Source: Glycomyces xiaoerkulensis
Lineage (GTDB): Bacteria; Actinomycetota; Actinomycetes; Mycobacteriales; Micromonosporaceae
Assembly (NCBI RefSeq): GCF_002798405.1
Contig: NZ_PGGV01000037.1
Span: forward strand, 433,288 to 497,287
Length of the DNA: 64,000 bases
Direction of reading: 5' to 3'
Made by a program: the position numbers and the translations under genes. The first letter of the stretch is position 1, and each line of letters begins with the position of its first letter. Positions 1 to 8,109 of this stretch are shown in pieces. The notes under the pieces were generated by a model, which was not told the origin of the DNA, searched no databases, and saw only the letters and a program-made list of their open reading frames with translations.

Positions 1-263
1 CAAGTCGTGCCGAGCACCGTCACTATCCAGCCCAAGGTGATCCACAGTGACAACACCACCGTGAACGGAACCGCCCCGAACCCGAACGCCGACCAGATCG
101 AACCGCCCGCCTCCACCTCGGCGTCGGAGTCGGTGCCGAAGTCGACGATGTCGACGTCCAACGCTCCCAAGATGACCGTCAACCAGTAGAGCACCACCAA
201 CAGCAGACCGAACGAGAACACGATCGGAGGGAAGGATAGGGCTATGTCGAGGAACTCGCTCAT
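1..263 (-). CDS. OB-fold/YqiJ-type membrane protein, N-terminal part
   Basis: Only the first 87 codons are inside the window; the gene runs off its left edge. The ATG at 261-263 follows an AAGGACC Shine-Dalgarno-like stretch. The peptide begins MSEFLDIALSFPPIVFSFG and has a hydrophobic segment at about residues 12-35, an acidic linker rich in Asp and Glu, and a second hydrophobic segment at about 60-84. This matches the N-terminal membrane part of actinobacterial proteins that end in an OB-fold or NfeD-like domain, which usually sit beside a flotillin-like gene. The neighbouring gene is divergent. The family call rests only on N-terminal resemblance, because the defining OB-fold is outside the window. 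Confidence 0.7.
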   Translation of the reverse strand, partial: MSEFLDIALSFPPIVFSFGLLLVVLYWLTVILGALDVDIVDFGTDSDAEVEAGGSIWSAFGFGAVPFTVVLSLWITLGWIVTVLGTT

Positions 264-459
264 GGGTCGGTCCTTGTCTTCCGCTCGCGCGGGCGCAGGC
301 GGGAGCGGCGGCGGACGGGCGGCACACTCCGGGCGGGACGGATTCGGGTCTGCGTCTAGGTTAATGCACGCGGCCGCGTGCCGGTAGGTTGCTCTCGAGC
401 GACTATCCTGTGACCGATGGAACAGCCCCGTCCGCGGGGGCGAGCCAAGAGGAGGTCCG

Positions 460-2838
460 GTGCCCGGTTTCCGCTCCGCGCTGGCGAGCGCGGCCGCAGG
501 CTGCGACCTGGCCTCCGTCCGGCTCGAGGCCGCCCGGCGGCGGCTCGGGGCCGCCGCGTTCGAGACCCCAGTGGACCCGGCCGTCCTGGAGGCCGAGCGG
601 CGGATCGCCGAGGCGGCCGAGGGCTCGGCCGCCCACCTGCGGGACGACCCCGAACTGCTGCACGCCGGATCCGTGATCCTCCACGAAGGACGGCGTTTCC
701 CGCTGCTGGTGCCGTTCGGCTCGCGCGGCCACCTGGCCACCGGAGCCGATGCCCGCGCCGACGGGGTCGCGGCACTGGTCAGGGCCGCGATCCTGCACAC
801 GCTGGCGCACCGCGAACCCGGTGAGGTGCGGGTGGCCGGGATCGACGTGGCCACGCTCGGGGCGACGTTCGCCCCGCTGCGCCCCCTCACCGACGCCGGG
901 GTCATCGAGCAGGTCGCGACCGACGCGCGGGGCGCCGCCGAAGTCGTCGCCGCCGCCGAGGCGCAGGTCGCCGACAGCATCGCCGGCCGCCGCACCGACC
1001 GGCTCCTGCTGGCGATCGCCTCCCTCGGCGAAGCCTCCCGGCCCCTGGTCGAGCGGGTCTACGCGCTGGCCCGCTCGGGGCTGGCGCACGGGGTGACCGT
1101 GCTGGGTGCGGGCCTGGACGAACTCCCGCAGGCGACGGTCATGCACCAGGTCGGCGACCACGTCGCGGTCGCCAATCCGCCGTCGGCGCCGATCTCGCGC
1201 GGGGAGCGGCTGGCGGTGCCGGCGGCCTGGCCCGAGCCCGCCGACCCGTCGTTCCTGGCCGGCGAGGCCGCGCGGCTTGCCGAGCGGGCGAAGGAGGCGG
1301 CGACGCTGACCTTCGACGACCTCATCCCGGACGTGCCGCTGTCGGAGGATCCCGCGAACGGCCTGGAGGTCCTCATCGGACGCGACGGGGCCGGGGAGGT
1401 GCGGCTGCGCTTCGACGACGCGACCCCGCACTGGATGGTCGGCGGCCGCACCGGCGGCGGCAAGACGGTGTTCCTGCTCGACGTCCTCTACGGCCTCGCC
1501 TCGCGCTACGCGCCGTCCGACCTGGCGCTGTTCCTGCTGGACTTCAAGGAGGGGGTGTCGTTCACCGAGTTCATCCCCACCGCCCGCGACGACACGTTCA
1601 TCCCCCATGCCAGGGCCGTCGGCGTCGAGTCCGACCGCGAGTACGGCCTGGCGGTGCTGCGGAGCCTGAGCCGGGAGCTCACCGAGCGCTCGACGGTGAT
1701 GAAGCGCCACGGCGTGTCCTCGTTCGCCGAGCTGCGCCGCCACGAGTCGTATCCGCGGATCGTGTGCGTGGCCGACGAGTTCCAGGTGCTGCTGGCCGGC
1801 AACGACCGGATCGCCGCCGAGGCGGTGGCGGTGCTGGAGAACCTGGCGCGCAAGGGCCGCTCCTACGGGGTGCACCTGGTGCTGGCCAGCCAGACGATCT
1901 CGGGCATCGAGGCGCTGTGGACCAAGAAGGACTCGATCTTCGGGCAGTTCCCGATGCGGGTGGCGCTGCCGGGCGCGAAGGCGATCCTCGAGGTCGGCAA
2001 CGATGCCGCCGCCCGCATCTCGCTGGGGCAGGTGGTGCTCAATCCCGAGGGCGGGGCGAAGGGGGCCGACCGGACCGCGCGCTTCCCCGACGCCGACTCC
2101 GAGGTGATGGGGCGACTGCGCGAGCAGTTGCGCGGCGCGCACGCCGATTTCGGGCCGCCGCGCGTGTTCTACGGCTACCGGCCGGTCCACCTGGCCGAGA
2201 CGCTGCCCGGCGAGCGGCGCCCGGGGCGGGCGCTGCTGGGCCGGGAGGTCTCGCTGCACCTCGAGGCGGCCGGGGTCGACCTGGACCGGCGGCCGGGCCG
2301 CCACCTGGCGGTCCTCGGATCCGACGCCGCCGGCGGGGAGGCCCTCGAGGCCGCCGCCGCGAGCCTGTCCCACCACTCCGCGCCGGGGCGGCGACTGTGG
2401 GCAGTGGACTTCACCGGCCACGCGAAAGTACAGGATATATCCTATAGGATCGCGCCGGAAGAGTTCACCGCGAAGCTCGCCGAGGTTCCCGACGACACCG
2501 TCGTCCTCGCCTGGGGCCTGGACGCGGCCGGGCTCGACCGCGCCGGGCAGCACGCGCTGCGCGAGCTGCTGCGCAACGGCCCCGCCCGCGGCGTCCACCT
2601 GCTGGCCTGGTGGCGGATCTACCGCCGTTTCCTCGACGACATCGGCGGCACCGCCGGACGCGAGGACGTGGCCTGCTCGCTGATCCTCGACCTCCCCGGC
2701 TCCGAACTGGTCGCCCACTTCGGGCAGCAGTTCCAGCACTGGAACCCCCGCCCGGGCCGGGCGCTGCTGGTCGACCGCCACTCCGACCCCGGCTCGGGCC
2801 GCCTCATCGTGCCCTTCACCAGAGAGGAACAGGCGTGA
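460..2838 (+). CDS. Soluble FtsK/SpoIIIE (EccC-like) ATPase with three P-loop-type domains
   Basis: A 792-residue protein starting at GTG 460 behind a GGAGG box at 451-455. Three RecA/FtsK-like domains follow one another. The first, about 60-290, has a degenerate P-loop (GSRGHLATG). The second, about 300-560, is intact, with Walker A GGRTGGGKT at 328-336, Walker B ending in D439-E440, and a downstream LVLASQTISG motif. The third, about 600-780, is degenerate. One active and two decayed domains recall EccC of ESX secretion systems, but no transmembrane segment is visible in this protein. The stop overlaps the next gene's GTG by 4 bases, so a membrane partner is probably co-translated. It could drive protein export or DNA movement. 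The ATPase call is firm; the substrate is unknown. Confidence 0.88.
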   Translation: MPGFRSALASAAAGCDLASVRLEAARRRLGAAAFETPVDPAVLEAERRIAEAAEGSAAHLRDDPELLHAGSVILHEGRRFPLLVPFGSRGHLATGADARADGVAALVRAAILHTLAHREPGEVRVAGIDVATLGATFAPLRPLTDAGVIEQVATDARGAAEVVAAAEAQVADSIAGRRTDRLLLAIASLGEASRPLVERVYALARSGLAHGVTVLGAGLDELPQATVMHQVGDHVAVANPPSAPISRGERLAVPAAWPEPADPSFLAGEAARLAERAKEAATLTFDDLIPDVPLSEDPANGLEVLIGRDGAGEVRLRFDDATPHWMVGGRTGGGKTVFLLDVLYGLASRYAPSDLALFLLDFKEGVSFTEFIPTARDDTFIPHARAVGVESDREYGLAVLRSLSRELTERSTVMKRHGVSSFAELRRHESYPRIVCVADEFQVLLAGNDRIAAEAVAVLENLARKGRSYGVHLVLASQTISGIEALWTKKDSIFGQFPMRVALPGAKAILEVGNDAAARISLGQVVLNPEGGAKGADRTARFPDADSEVMGRLREQLRGAHADFGPPRVFYGYRPVHLAETLPGERRPGRALLGREVSLHLEAAGVDLDRRPGRHLAVLGSDAAGGEALEAAAASLSHHSAPGRRLWAVDFTGHAKVQDISYRIAPEEFTAKLAEVPDDTVVLAWGLDAAGLDRAGQHALRELLRNGPARGVHLLAWWRIYRRFLDDIGGTAGREDVACSLILDLPGSELVAHFGQQFQHWNPRPGRALLVDRHSDPGSGRLIVPFTREEQA

Positions 2839-3461
2839 GCGCCTTCGACGACTACCTCGGCCAGGTGCGCCGACTCGACGAGGTCCGCCGGAACGCCGAC
2901 GAGGCCGCCGCCCGCAGCGCCTCCCGGACCGAATCGCTCGGCCAGCGCGTCGACCGGCTCTCCGAGCAGGCGGCGGCCCAGCGCAGCCGGGTCGACGAGC
3001 TCGCCCGCGCCGCCCGCGTCGATCCCCCGCCGCGTACGAGCGCGCAGCCGCTCGACGGCGACCCGGCCGTCGAGATCGACGCGGCCGAAGCCGACCTGCG
3101 CACGTCCGCGACCGAGCTCGAGGAGGCCCGGTTCCTGGCCCACCGGCCGCCCTGGCTGCCGAAATGGCGCGGCGACGAGCGCAACGGCCTGGTCTACGGC
3201 CTGTTCGCCCTGGCCGCGCTCGTCGTCCAACTGGTCGTCCTGCGCACGGTCAAGGCCGACGACCTGACCGGTGCGATCGTCCTGGCGGGGGTCCTGATCG
3301 CCTGCCCGCTGCTGGCGTTCGCACTGGGCTGGCTCACCATCGGGGTGACCTCGCGGCCGCGCATCGGCGACCAGGAGGAGCGGCTCGAACGCAATTTCCG
3401 GCTGGGGCTGGTGCTGTGCGGGTCGACGCTGGTCGTCTCCTGCTTCGGGTTCTTCAGCTGA
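2835..3461 (+). CDS. Coiled-coil membrane protein coupled to the FtsK-like ATPase
   Basis: A 208-residue protein whose GTG overlaps the ATPase stop (GTGA), with GAGGAA just upstream, so translational coupling is likely. Residues 1-95 are charged and heptad-like (repeated Arg/Glu/Ala, e.g. RRLDEVRRNADEAAARSAS), predicting a coiled coil. Three hydrophobic stretches follow at about 117-137, 141-165 and 190-207, with a short basic loop between the second and third. I recognise no named domain. Its place directly after an EccC-like ATPase that lacks membrane segments suggests it anchors or docks that ATPase at the membrane. This is inference from gene order and topology only. Confidence 0.8.
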   Translation: MSAFDDYLGQVRRLDEVRRNADEAAARSASRTESLGQRVDRLSEQAAAQRSRVDELARAARVDPPPRTSAQPLDGDPAVEIDAAEADLRTSATELEEARFLAHRPPWLPKWRGDERNGLVYGLFALAALVVQLVVLRTVKADDLTGAIVLAGVLIACPLLAFALGWLTIGVTSRPRIGDQEERLERNFRLGLVLCGSTLVVSCFGFFS

Positions 3462-3550
3462 CCGTTCTGTCGCAAACCTGACAGTGTCGGCGACCGACGG
3501 CGGACTGTCACTGGTCCGGTGTTCGAACCAGCGCTCATAGTTTCCTGGGC

Positions 3551-3957
3551 GTGCCGACGTACCAACACGAGCTGCCATTGCGGCTGCTGCAGGAAAACCC
3601 GAAATTCGCCGAGGAACTGTACTGCGGGATGCTCGGCCGGCGGCTGCCCGAACACACCCTCGTCAGGTCCGGCTCGGAGGCGATGACCAGGGGCGAGAAC
3701 CCCGTCGAGCGCAACTGCGACGGCCTACAGGGACGACCTCTTCGAAGCGAAGTTCAAGGAGGGCGAAGCCTGGGGGCGAGGCCAGAGGGGAGGCCCGAGG
3801 CGAAGCCAAGGCGATCTTGCGCATCCTCGCATTCCGAAAGGTCGCCGTCGACGAGCTCTCCCGCAGCCGGATCGAATCGTGCCTCGACACCGAGCAGTTG
3901 GAGCGCTGGCTCGGCAACGCCATGACCGCCGAACACATCGAAGACCTCTTCAAGTGA
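3551..3957 (+). pseudogene. Remnant of an Rpn-family (putative nuclease/transposase-like) gene
   Basis: Three reading frames carry pieces of one protein. The first, from GTG 3551, begins with PTYQHELPLRLLQENPKFA, a start typical of a common actinobacterial family annotated as Rpn-type or hypothetical. A second frame near 3723-3770 reads AYRDDLFEAKFKEGEAW. A third, from about 3775 to the TGA at 3955-3957, reads GEAKAILRILAFRKVAVDEL and ends in EHIEDLFK, the usual C-terminus of the same family. Intact members are about 290 residues or longer, so most of the middle is deleted and at least two frameshifts are present. The family assignment is from memory of the conserved ends. The last bases overlap the convergent membrane gene. 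Confidence 0.7.
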
Positions 3958-4387
3958 AGCCTCCGCCGTGGGCGGCGGTCCGGTCGGACCGCCGCTTCAG
4001 CAGGTAGACCAGGCCGATCACCGGCAGCACCAGCGGCACGTAGCCGTAGCCCGAACCGAAGTGCGACCAGACCGACGCCTCGGGGAACCACTCGGTCACC
4101 GCGAAACTCAGCGCGCCGACGCCGACCACCCCGACCAGCTCCACCACGACGGCCGCCATGGCCGTCCGGGCCGCGCCCCTGATGATCGCCACGGCCGCCA
4201 ACAGGTAGATCAAGGCGGCCAGCGCGCTGAGCGAAAAACTGACCGGCGCCTCGTCGAACTTCGTCACCACCTGGAAGACCGCGCGGACCCCGGCCGAGAC
4301 GGCGAACACTACGTAGACCAGGACAACCAGGCGGCCGAAGCCGGACGACAGGGCCCGCGCAGCGGCCGGAGCCTCAGGCGACGACAT
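3950..4387 (-). CDS. Small four-TM integral membrane protein
   Basis: A 145-residue protein with four hydrophobic segments at about 20-40, 52-70, 76-98 and 114-130, and a basic C-terminal tail. Its ATG lies inside the 3' end of the upstream gene on the same strand (14-base overlap), so the two are almost certainly co-transcribed and translationally coupled. The 3' end overlaps the decayed Rpn-family gene on the other strand by 8 bases. No catalytic motif is visible and I do not recognise a named family. Similar paired small membrane proteins are common in actinobacterial genomes. Confidence 0.8.
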   Translation of the reverse strand: MSSPEAPAAARALSSGFGRLVVLVYVVFAVSAGVRAVFQVVTKFDEAPVSFSLSALAALIYLLAAVAIIRGAARTAMAAVVVELVGVVGVGALSFAVTEWFPEASVWSHFGSGYGYVPLVLPVIGLVYLLKRRSDRTAAHGGGFT

Positions 4388-4754
4388 CGATCCGGAACTC
4401 CCAGATCTGGTGGACCCGCAGCATCAGCGCGGCGACCACGAGGCAGGAGGCGGCGACCGTCCCGATACCCCAGCGGCTGCGGTCGATCGAGCCCCAGAAC
4501 AGGGCCGCCACCGGCACCAGCAGCGCGGTCACCAGGTAGGAGAAGAACAGCGCCTTGCCCTCGCCGCCCGCACCGGGCACGAGCACCAAGGCCGCAATGA
4601 GCTGCGCGAGCAGCACGGCCTCCAGGACTCCGACGCCGACGACATTGGCGATGCCGACCCGCCTGCTCCGGGCGGTGTCGGCGAAGAACCACACCGCCAG
4701 CGCCAGCGCGGCCGCCTGCGCCGAGAGATAGAGCCATTCGATCACGCCGTTCAC
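4374..4754 (-). CDS. Small integral membrane protein, first gene of a two-gene unit
   Basis: A 126-residue protein started at GTG 4752-4754 (VNGVIEWLYLSAQ); an in-frame GTG three codons later is an alternative. Four hydrophobic stretches alternate with short charged loops, and the C-terminal part contains RVHQIWEFRID. The downstream gene starts before this one stops. The start codon lies 43 bases from the moaC start on the opposite strand, so a short divergent promoter region is shared. No enzymatic motif is visible and the function is unknown. Confidence 0.78.
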   Translation of the reverse strand: MNGVIEWLYLSAQAAALALAVWFFADTARSRRVGIANVVGVGVLEAVLLAQLIAALVLVPGAGGEGKALFFSYLVTALLVPVAALFWGSIDRSRWGIGTVAASCLVVAALMLRVHQIWEFRIDVVA

Positions 4755-4784
4755 GCTAGCCCAGGCGCGAAGCGGCGCCGCGGC

Positions 4785-4790
4785 TAGACT
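4785..4790 (+). promoter_or_regulatory. Candidate -10 element of a leaderless moaC promoter
   Basis: TAGACT ends 7 bases before the moaC ATG at 4798. That spacing is typical of leaderless actinobacterial transcripts, and no Shine-Dalgarno sequence precedes moaC. No good -35 box is visible. Confidence 0.5.
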
Positions 4791-4797
4791 TCGGGGC

Positions 4798-5265
4798 ATG
4801 GCTGACCTCACGCACGTCGACCCGAGCGGCGCGGCCCGCATGGTCGACGTCTCCGAGAAGGACGTATCGGCTCGCAGCGCGGTGGCGACCGGGCGGCTGC
4901 TCACCACCGGCGAGGTGGTGGCCGCGCTGCGGGAGAACTCGCTGGCGAAGGGCGACGCGCTCGCCACTGCCCGGATCGCCGGAATCATGGGCGCCAAGAA
5001 GACCCCGGACCTGGTGCCGCTGTGCCATCCGATCGGCATCAGCGGCGTCAGCGTCGACCTGACCGTCACCGACGAGGGGGTCGACATCGCCGCGAGGGTC
5101 AGGACCGCCGACAGGACCGGCGTCGAGATGGAGGCCCTCACCGCGGTGTCGGTGGCCGGGCTTACGTTGGTGGACATGGTCAAGGCGGTCGACCCGGCCG
5201 CGCGGATCACCGACGTCCGCGTCGAGGAGAAGACGGGGGGCAAGACCGGAGAATGGCACCGATGA
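4798..5265 (+). CDS. moaC: Cyclic pyranopterin monophosphate synthase MoaC
   Basis: A 155-residue protein that converts the MoaA product (3',8-cyclo-GTP) into cyclic pyranopterin monophosphate in molybdenum cofactor synthesis. Family hallmarks are present: KKTP at 67-70, LCHP at 75-78, the GVEMEALTAVS block at about 108-118, and the D126-M-V-K129 pair that corresponds to the catalytic Asp/Lys. The length equals the usual 155-160 residues. It is the first gene of a four-gene run in which every junction overlaps (ATGA or TGATG), so the operon is translated as a coupled unit. A -10-like TAGACT just upstream suggests a leaderless mRNA. No moaA is in the window. Confidence 0.97.
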   Translation: MADLTHVDPSGAARMVDVSEKDVSARSAVATGRLLTTGEVVAALRENSLAKGDALATARIAGIMGAKKTPDLVPLCHPIGISGVSVDLTVTDEGVDIAARVRTADRTGVEMEALTAVSVAGLTLVDMVKAVDPAARITDVRVEEKTGGKTGEWHR

Positions 5266-5750
5266 AGCTGCGGGCCCGCGTCATCGTCGCGTCCAACCGG
5301 GCCGCATCGGGAGTCTACGAGGACGCCTCCGGGCCGATCCTGGTCGACGGGCTGCGCGAAGCCGGCCTGGAGGTCGAAGCACCGGTGGTGGTGCACGACG
5401 GCGCGCCGGTCGAGTCCGCCCTGCACCGGGCGGTCGGCGACGGGCTCGACCTGGTGGTCACCTCCGGCGGCACCGGCCTGACCTCCACCGACCTCACACC
5501 CGAGATGACCAGCCGCGTCGTCGAATTCGAAGTCCCGGGCATCGCCGAGGCCGTCCGCGCCGCCGGGCTCGCGAAGACCCCGCTCGCCGCCCTCTCGCGC
5601 GGCATCTGCGGCGTCAAGAACCGGACGCTCATCCTCAACCTCGCCGGCTCGACCGGCGCCGCCAAGGACGCGCTCACCGTGCTCACCCCGGACCTGATCG
5701 AGCACGCGATCTCCCAGATGCACGACGGCGACCACGAAAGGAGCCGCTGA
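5262..5750 (+). CDS. Molybdopterin adenylyltransferase-type protein MogA/MoaB
   Basis: A 162-residue protein started at ATG 5262, overlapping the moaC stop as ATGA; an in-frame ATG nine bases earlier is possible. The MoCF-biosynthesis fold is shown by TSGGTGLTSTDLTPE at 67-81 (the GGTG loop and DLTPE motif) and by the later LAGSTGAAKDAL loop. These proteins adenylylate molybdopterin before molybdenum insertion by MoeA, which is the next gene. Single-domain actinobacterial members are named either MogA or MoaB, and the sequence alone does not settle which. Length is normal for the family. Confidence 0.93.
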   Translation: MKLRARVIVASNRAASGVYEDASGPILVDGLREAGLEVEAPVVVHDGAPVESALHRAVGDGLDLVVTSGGTGLTSTDLTPEMTSRVVEFEVPGIAEAVRAAGLAKTPLAALSRGICGVKNRTLILNLAGSTGAAKDALTVLTPDLIEHAISQMHDGDHERSR

Positions 5751-6904
5751 TGCAGCCGGCCACGCCCACCGGATGGCCCGAGGCCCGCGAGACCGCCTGG
5801 CGGGCCGGGTTCGACGCCCGCGGCGAGGCCGCCGAACTCACCTTCGACGAGGCCGCCGGGTCGGCGCTGGCGGCTCCGCTCCTCGCCGCCTCCGACCTGC
5901 CGGCCTTTCCCACCTCGGCCGTGGACGGCTGGGCGGTGGCCGGGCCCGGGCCGTGGCGCACGGGCGCCTCGGTGCTCGCCGGGACGGTCCCCGAGCCGCT
6001 GCAGCCGGGCGAGGCGGTCAAGATCGCCACCGGCGCGCAGGTCCCCGACGGCTGCGACGGCATCATCCGGCTCGAACACGCCACCGTCGACGGCGAGTCG
6101 GTGGACGGCAGCCCGAAACGCGAATGGCGCGGCACCGGCGAAGAGGCCGCCGCCGGCGAAGAGCTGCTGCCGGCCGGCACCCCGATCACCGCGCCGGTGA
6201 TCGGGCTCGCGGCCGCCGCCGGGCGCACCGCCCTCACCGCTCACCGGCGCCCGGTCGCCCGCACCGTCGTCTTCGGCGACGAGCTGCTGACCAGCGGCGT
6301 CTCCCGCGAGGGAAGGGTGCGCGATTCCCTGGGGCCGATGATCCCCCGGATGCTCGCCGGCGGCCTCGAGGCCATCGGGCCGGTGGCCGACACCCTCGAC
6401 GACCACGTCCGGGCGCTGCGCACCGCCACCGCCGACGCCGAGGTCACCTGCACCACCGGCGGCACCATGGTCGGCCCCGTCGACCACCTGCACCCCGCGC
6501 TCGCGCGGATCGGCGCCTCCTATGTGCTCAACACGGTGGCCGTGCGGCCGGGTTTCCCGATGCTGCTGGCACGCACCGACGAGGGACGCTTCATCGCCGG
6601 GCTCCCGGGAAACCCGCAGTCGGCGGTGATCGCCGTGGCCACGCTCGTGGTCCCGCTGCTGGCGGGGCTCCGCGGCCTGCCGCCGCCCGAGACGCGAGCG
6701 ATCACACTGGCCGAAGACGTCCCCGGTCGCGGCGACTGCACGCACCTGGCTCTGGTCGACCGGGCCGGCAACCGGCTGGCCCACCACGGCTCGTCGATGC
6801 TGCGGGGACTGGCGCTCGCCGCCGGTTTCGCGGTGATCGGGCCGGGAAGCGAAGGCAAGGCCGGCGAGACCGTCCCGCTGGTACCCGTTCCGGGGGTGAG
6901 CTGA
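5750..6904 (+). CDS. moeA: Molybdopterin molybdenumtransferase MoeA
   Basis: A 384-residue protein overlapping the preceding stop by one base (TGATG) behind AAAGGAG at 5737-5743. Family motifs run in order: VDGWAVAG (equivalent to MDGYA), KIATGAQVPDGCDGIIRLE, the molybdopterin-binding TTGGTMVGPVDHLHPAL block, and AGLPGNPQSA near the start of domain IV. It inserts molybdate into adenylylated molybdopterin. At 384 residues it is slightly shorter than the typical 400-410, mainly in the C-terminal domain, but nothing essential appears to be missing. It is coupled to moaE by another TGATG junction. Confidence 0.95.
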   Translation: MQPATPTGWPEARETAWRAGFDARGEAAELTFDEAAGSALAAPLLAASDLPAFPTSAVDGWAVAGPGPWRTGASVLAGTVPEPLQPGEAVKIATGAQVPDGCDGIIRLEHATVDGESVDGSPKREWRGTGEEAAAGEELLPAGTPITAPVIGLAAAAGRTALTAHRRPVARTVVFGDELLTSGVSREGRVRDSLGPMIPRMLAGGLEAIGPVADTLDDHVRALRTATADAEVTCTTGGTMVGPVDHLHPALARIGASYVLNTVAVRPGFPMLLARTDEGRFIAGLPGNPQSAVIAVATLVVPLLAGLRGLPPPETRAITLAEDVPGRGDCTHLALVDRAGNRLAHHGSSMLRGLALAAGFAVIGPGSEGKAGETVPLVPVPGVS

Positions 6905-7317
6905 TGATCCGCACGAGGATCTCCGAGACCGCGCTCGACGCGGCCGAACACGAGCGGGCGGTCTCGCTCGGGGTAGCCGGCGCGGTGGTGTCGTTCTCGG
7001 GCAACGTCCGCGACCACGACCACGGGCGCGGCGTCAAGGCCCTCTCCTACGAGGGGCACCCCTCGGCCGAGTCGATCCTGCGGGAGGTGGCCGAAGGCAT
7101 CGCGGCCCGGCCGGGCGTGCACGGCGTGGCCGTGTCGCACCGGATCGGGGATTTGGCGATAGGCGATGCCGCGCTGGTCGCCGCCGTCTCGGCCGAGCAT
7201 CGGCGGGAGGCCTTCGAGGCCTGCGCCGACCTGGTCGACGAGGCGAAGGCCAGGTTGCCGATCTGGAAGCACCAGTTCTTCACCGACGGCGGCGACGAGT
7301 GGGTCAACTGTCCTTAG
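6904..7317 (+). CDS. moaE: Molybdopterin synthase catalytic subunit MoaE
   Basis: A 137-residue protein, last gene of the cofactor operon, with its ATG overlapping the moeA stop. It shows the family's V-S-F-S-G-N-V-R-D-H-D start (about 29-39), LSYEGH at 47-52, and the C-terminal KARLPIWKHQFFTDGG with K115 and K122 in the position of the catalytic lysines, ending in EWVNCP. It transfers sulfur from MoaD thiocarboxylate to cyclic pyranopterin monophosphate. No moaD lies in the window, so the sulfur carrier must be encoded elsewhere. The 3' end overlaps the convergent CopC-domain gene by 14 bases. Confidence 0.96.
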   Translation: MIRTRISETALDAAEHERAVSLGVAGAVVSFSGNVRDHDHGRGVKALSYEGHPSAESILREVAEGIAARPGVHGVAVSHRIGDLAIGDAALVAAVSAEHRREAFEACADLVDEAKARLPIWKHQFFTDGGDEWVNCP

Positions 7318-7936
7318 TCCGGCGGCGTCCCAGGAGTTTCACCAGCAGGACGGCGCCGAGGGCGACGACCAGGGCCACCAGCAGGACCGTTGCGAGCACG
7401 GTGCCGGTGTCGGACTCCGAGGCCCCCTCGGCGGGCTCTTCGGCGTCGATCGCCACGGGCGTCTCGCCGTCGGCCTCGGCCGGCGGGTCCGGTTGCGGAT
7501 CGTCGTCCTCCGGCTCGGTTTCCCCGGCGCCGTCCGCGAAGAGCCCCACGGGGATCTCCCCGACGGTGAAGGTGAACGAGTCGTCGACGCGGTGGCCGTC
7601 CTCTGAGATCACCCGGAAGGCGACGGTGTACTGGCCGGCGACGGTGTAGCGCATGGGCTGGGTGAAGGTGTCGCCGTCGAAGGCGGCCGCTTCGAGTTCG
7701 ACCTCCTCGCCTTCGGGGCCGGTGACGGCTATCTCGGTCGAGGGGCCGTCGAGCCGCTCGGAGAAGGTGACCGAGATCGATTCGGGGGCCACGTCGAGGT
7801 TCGCGCCGTCCTCGGGGTCGGTGCCGACCACGCCGGCGTGTGCCGACGCGGGGGAGGCCGCGGTCAAGGCGAGCGCCGCGCCGCAGGCGGCGGCCACGAG
7901 CGCTCGGACGGTTCGTGTGAGAGAAGCTTGCGACAT
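7304..7936 (-). CDS. Secreted, membrane-anchored CopC/YobA-domain protein
   Basis: A 210-residue protein. A signal peptide spans about 1-32 and ends ASPASA, giving a mature protein that starts with His (HAGVVGTDPEDG). An N-terminal His after cleavage is the copper ligand in CopC proteins. The CopC fold continues to VISEDGHRVDDSFTFTVG near residue 120. An acidic Pro/Asp/Glu linker, a transmembrane helix at about 180-200 and a basic tail follow, so it is anchored at the outer face of the membrane. Such proteins bind copper in the cell envelope. The Shine-Dalgarno sequence is weak; the start was chosen because it gives a complete signal peptide. No CopD partner is adjacent. Confidence 0.9.
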   Translation of the reverse strand: MSQASLTRTVRALVAAACGAALALTAASPASAHAGVVGTDPEDGANLDVAPESISVTFSERLDGPSTEIAVTGPEGEEVELEAAAFDGDTFTQPMRYTVAGQYTVAFRVISEDGHRVDDSFTFTVGEIPVGLFADGAGETEPEDDDPQPDPPAEADGETPVAIDAEEPAEGASESDTGTVLATVLLVALVVALGAVLLVKLLGRRRTKDS

Positions 7937-8015
7937 TTCGCCATGGTGCCACAATTGCGCTGGTTCCCGATCGAGAGCGGTATCACACCCCCGTCGCAGG
8001 TCACAGGCATCCGGC

Positions 8016-8021
8016 TATAAT
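8016..8021 (+). promoter_or_regulatory. Consensus -10 element
   Basis: A perfect TATAAT in an otherwise GC-rich intergenic region, about 90 bases before the chosen start of the oxidoreductase gene. It would initiate near 8027. No convincing -35 box is visible at 16-18 bases upstream. Confidence 0.5.
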
Positions 8022-8109
8022 TCACGTGTCAGACATCCCATGTATTGCCGGGGCCGCGAGATTCACCCCCGTGTTGACGATCGCCGGAAGTTGTGGTGTG
8101 CTTACGCCC

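Noticed and set aside
403..2781. A 792-codon open frame on the minus strand opposite the FtsK-like gene
   Set aside because: It mirrors the codon bias of the real gene on the other strand, is rich in Arg/Gly/Pro/Ala, and has no domain, ribosome binding site or motif.
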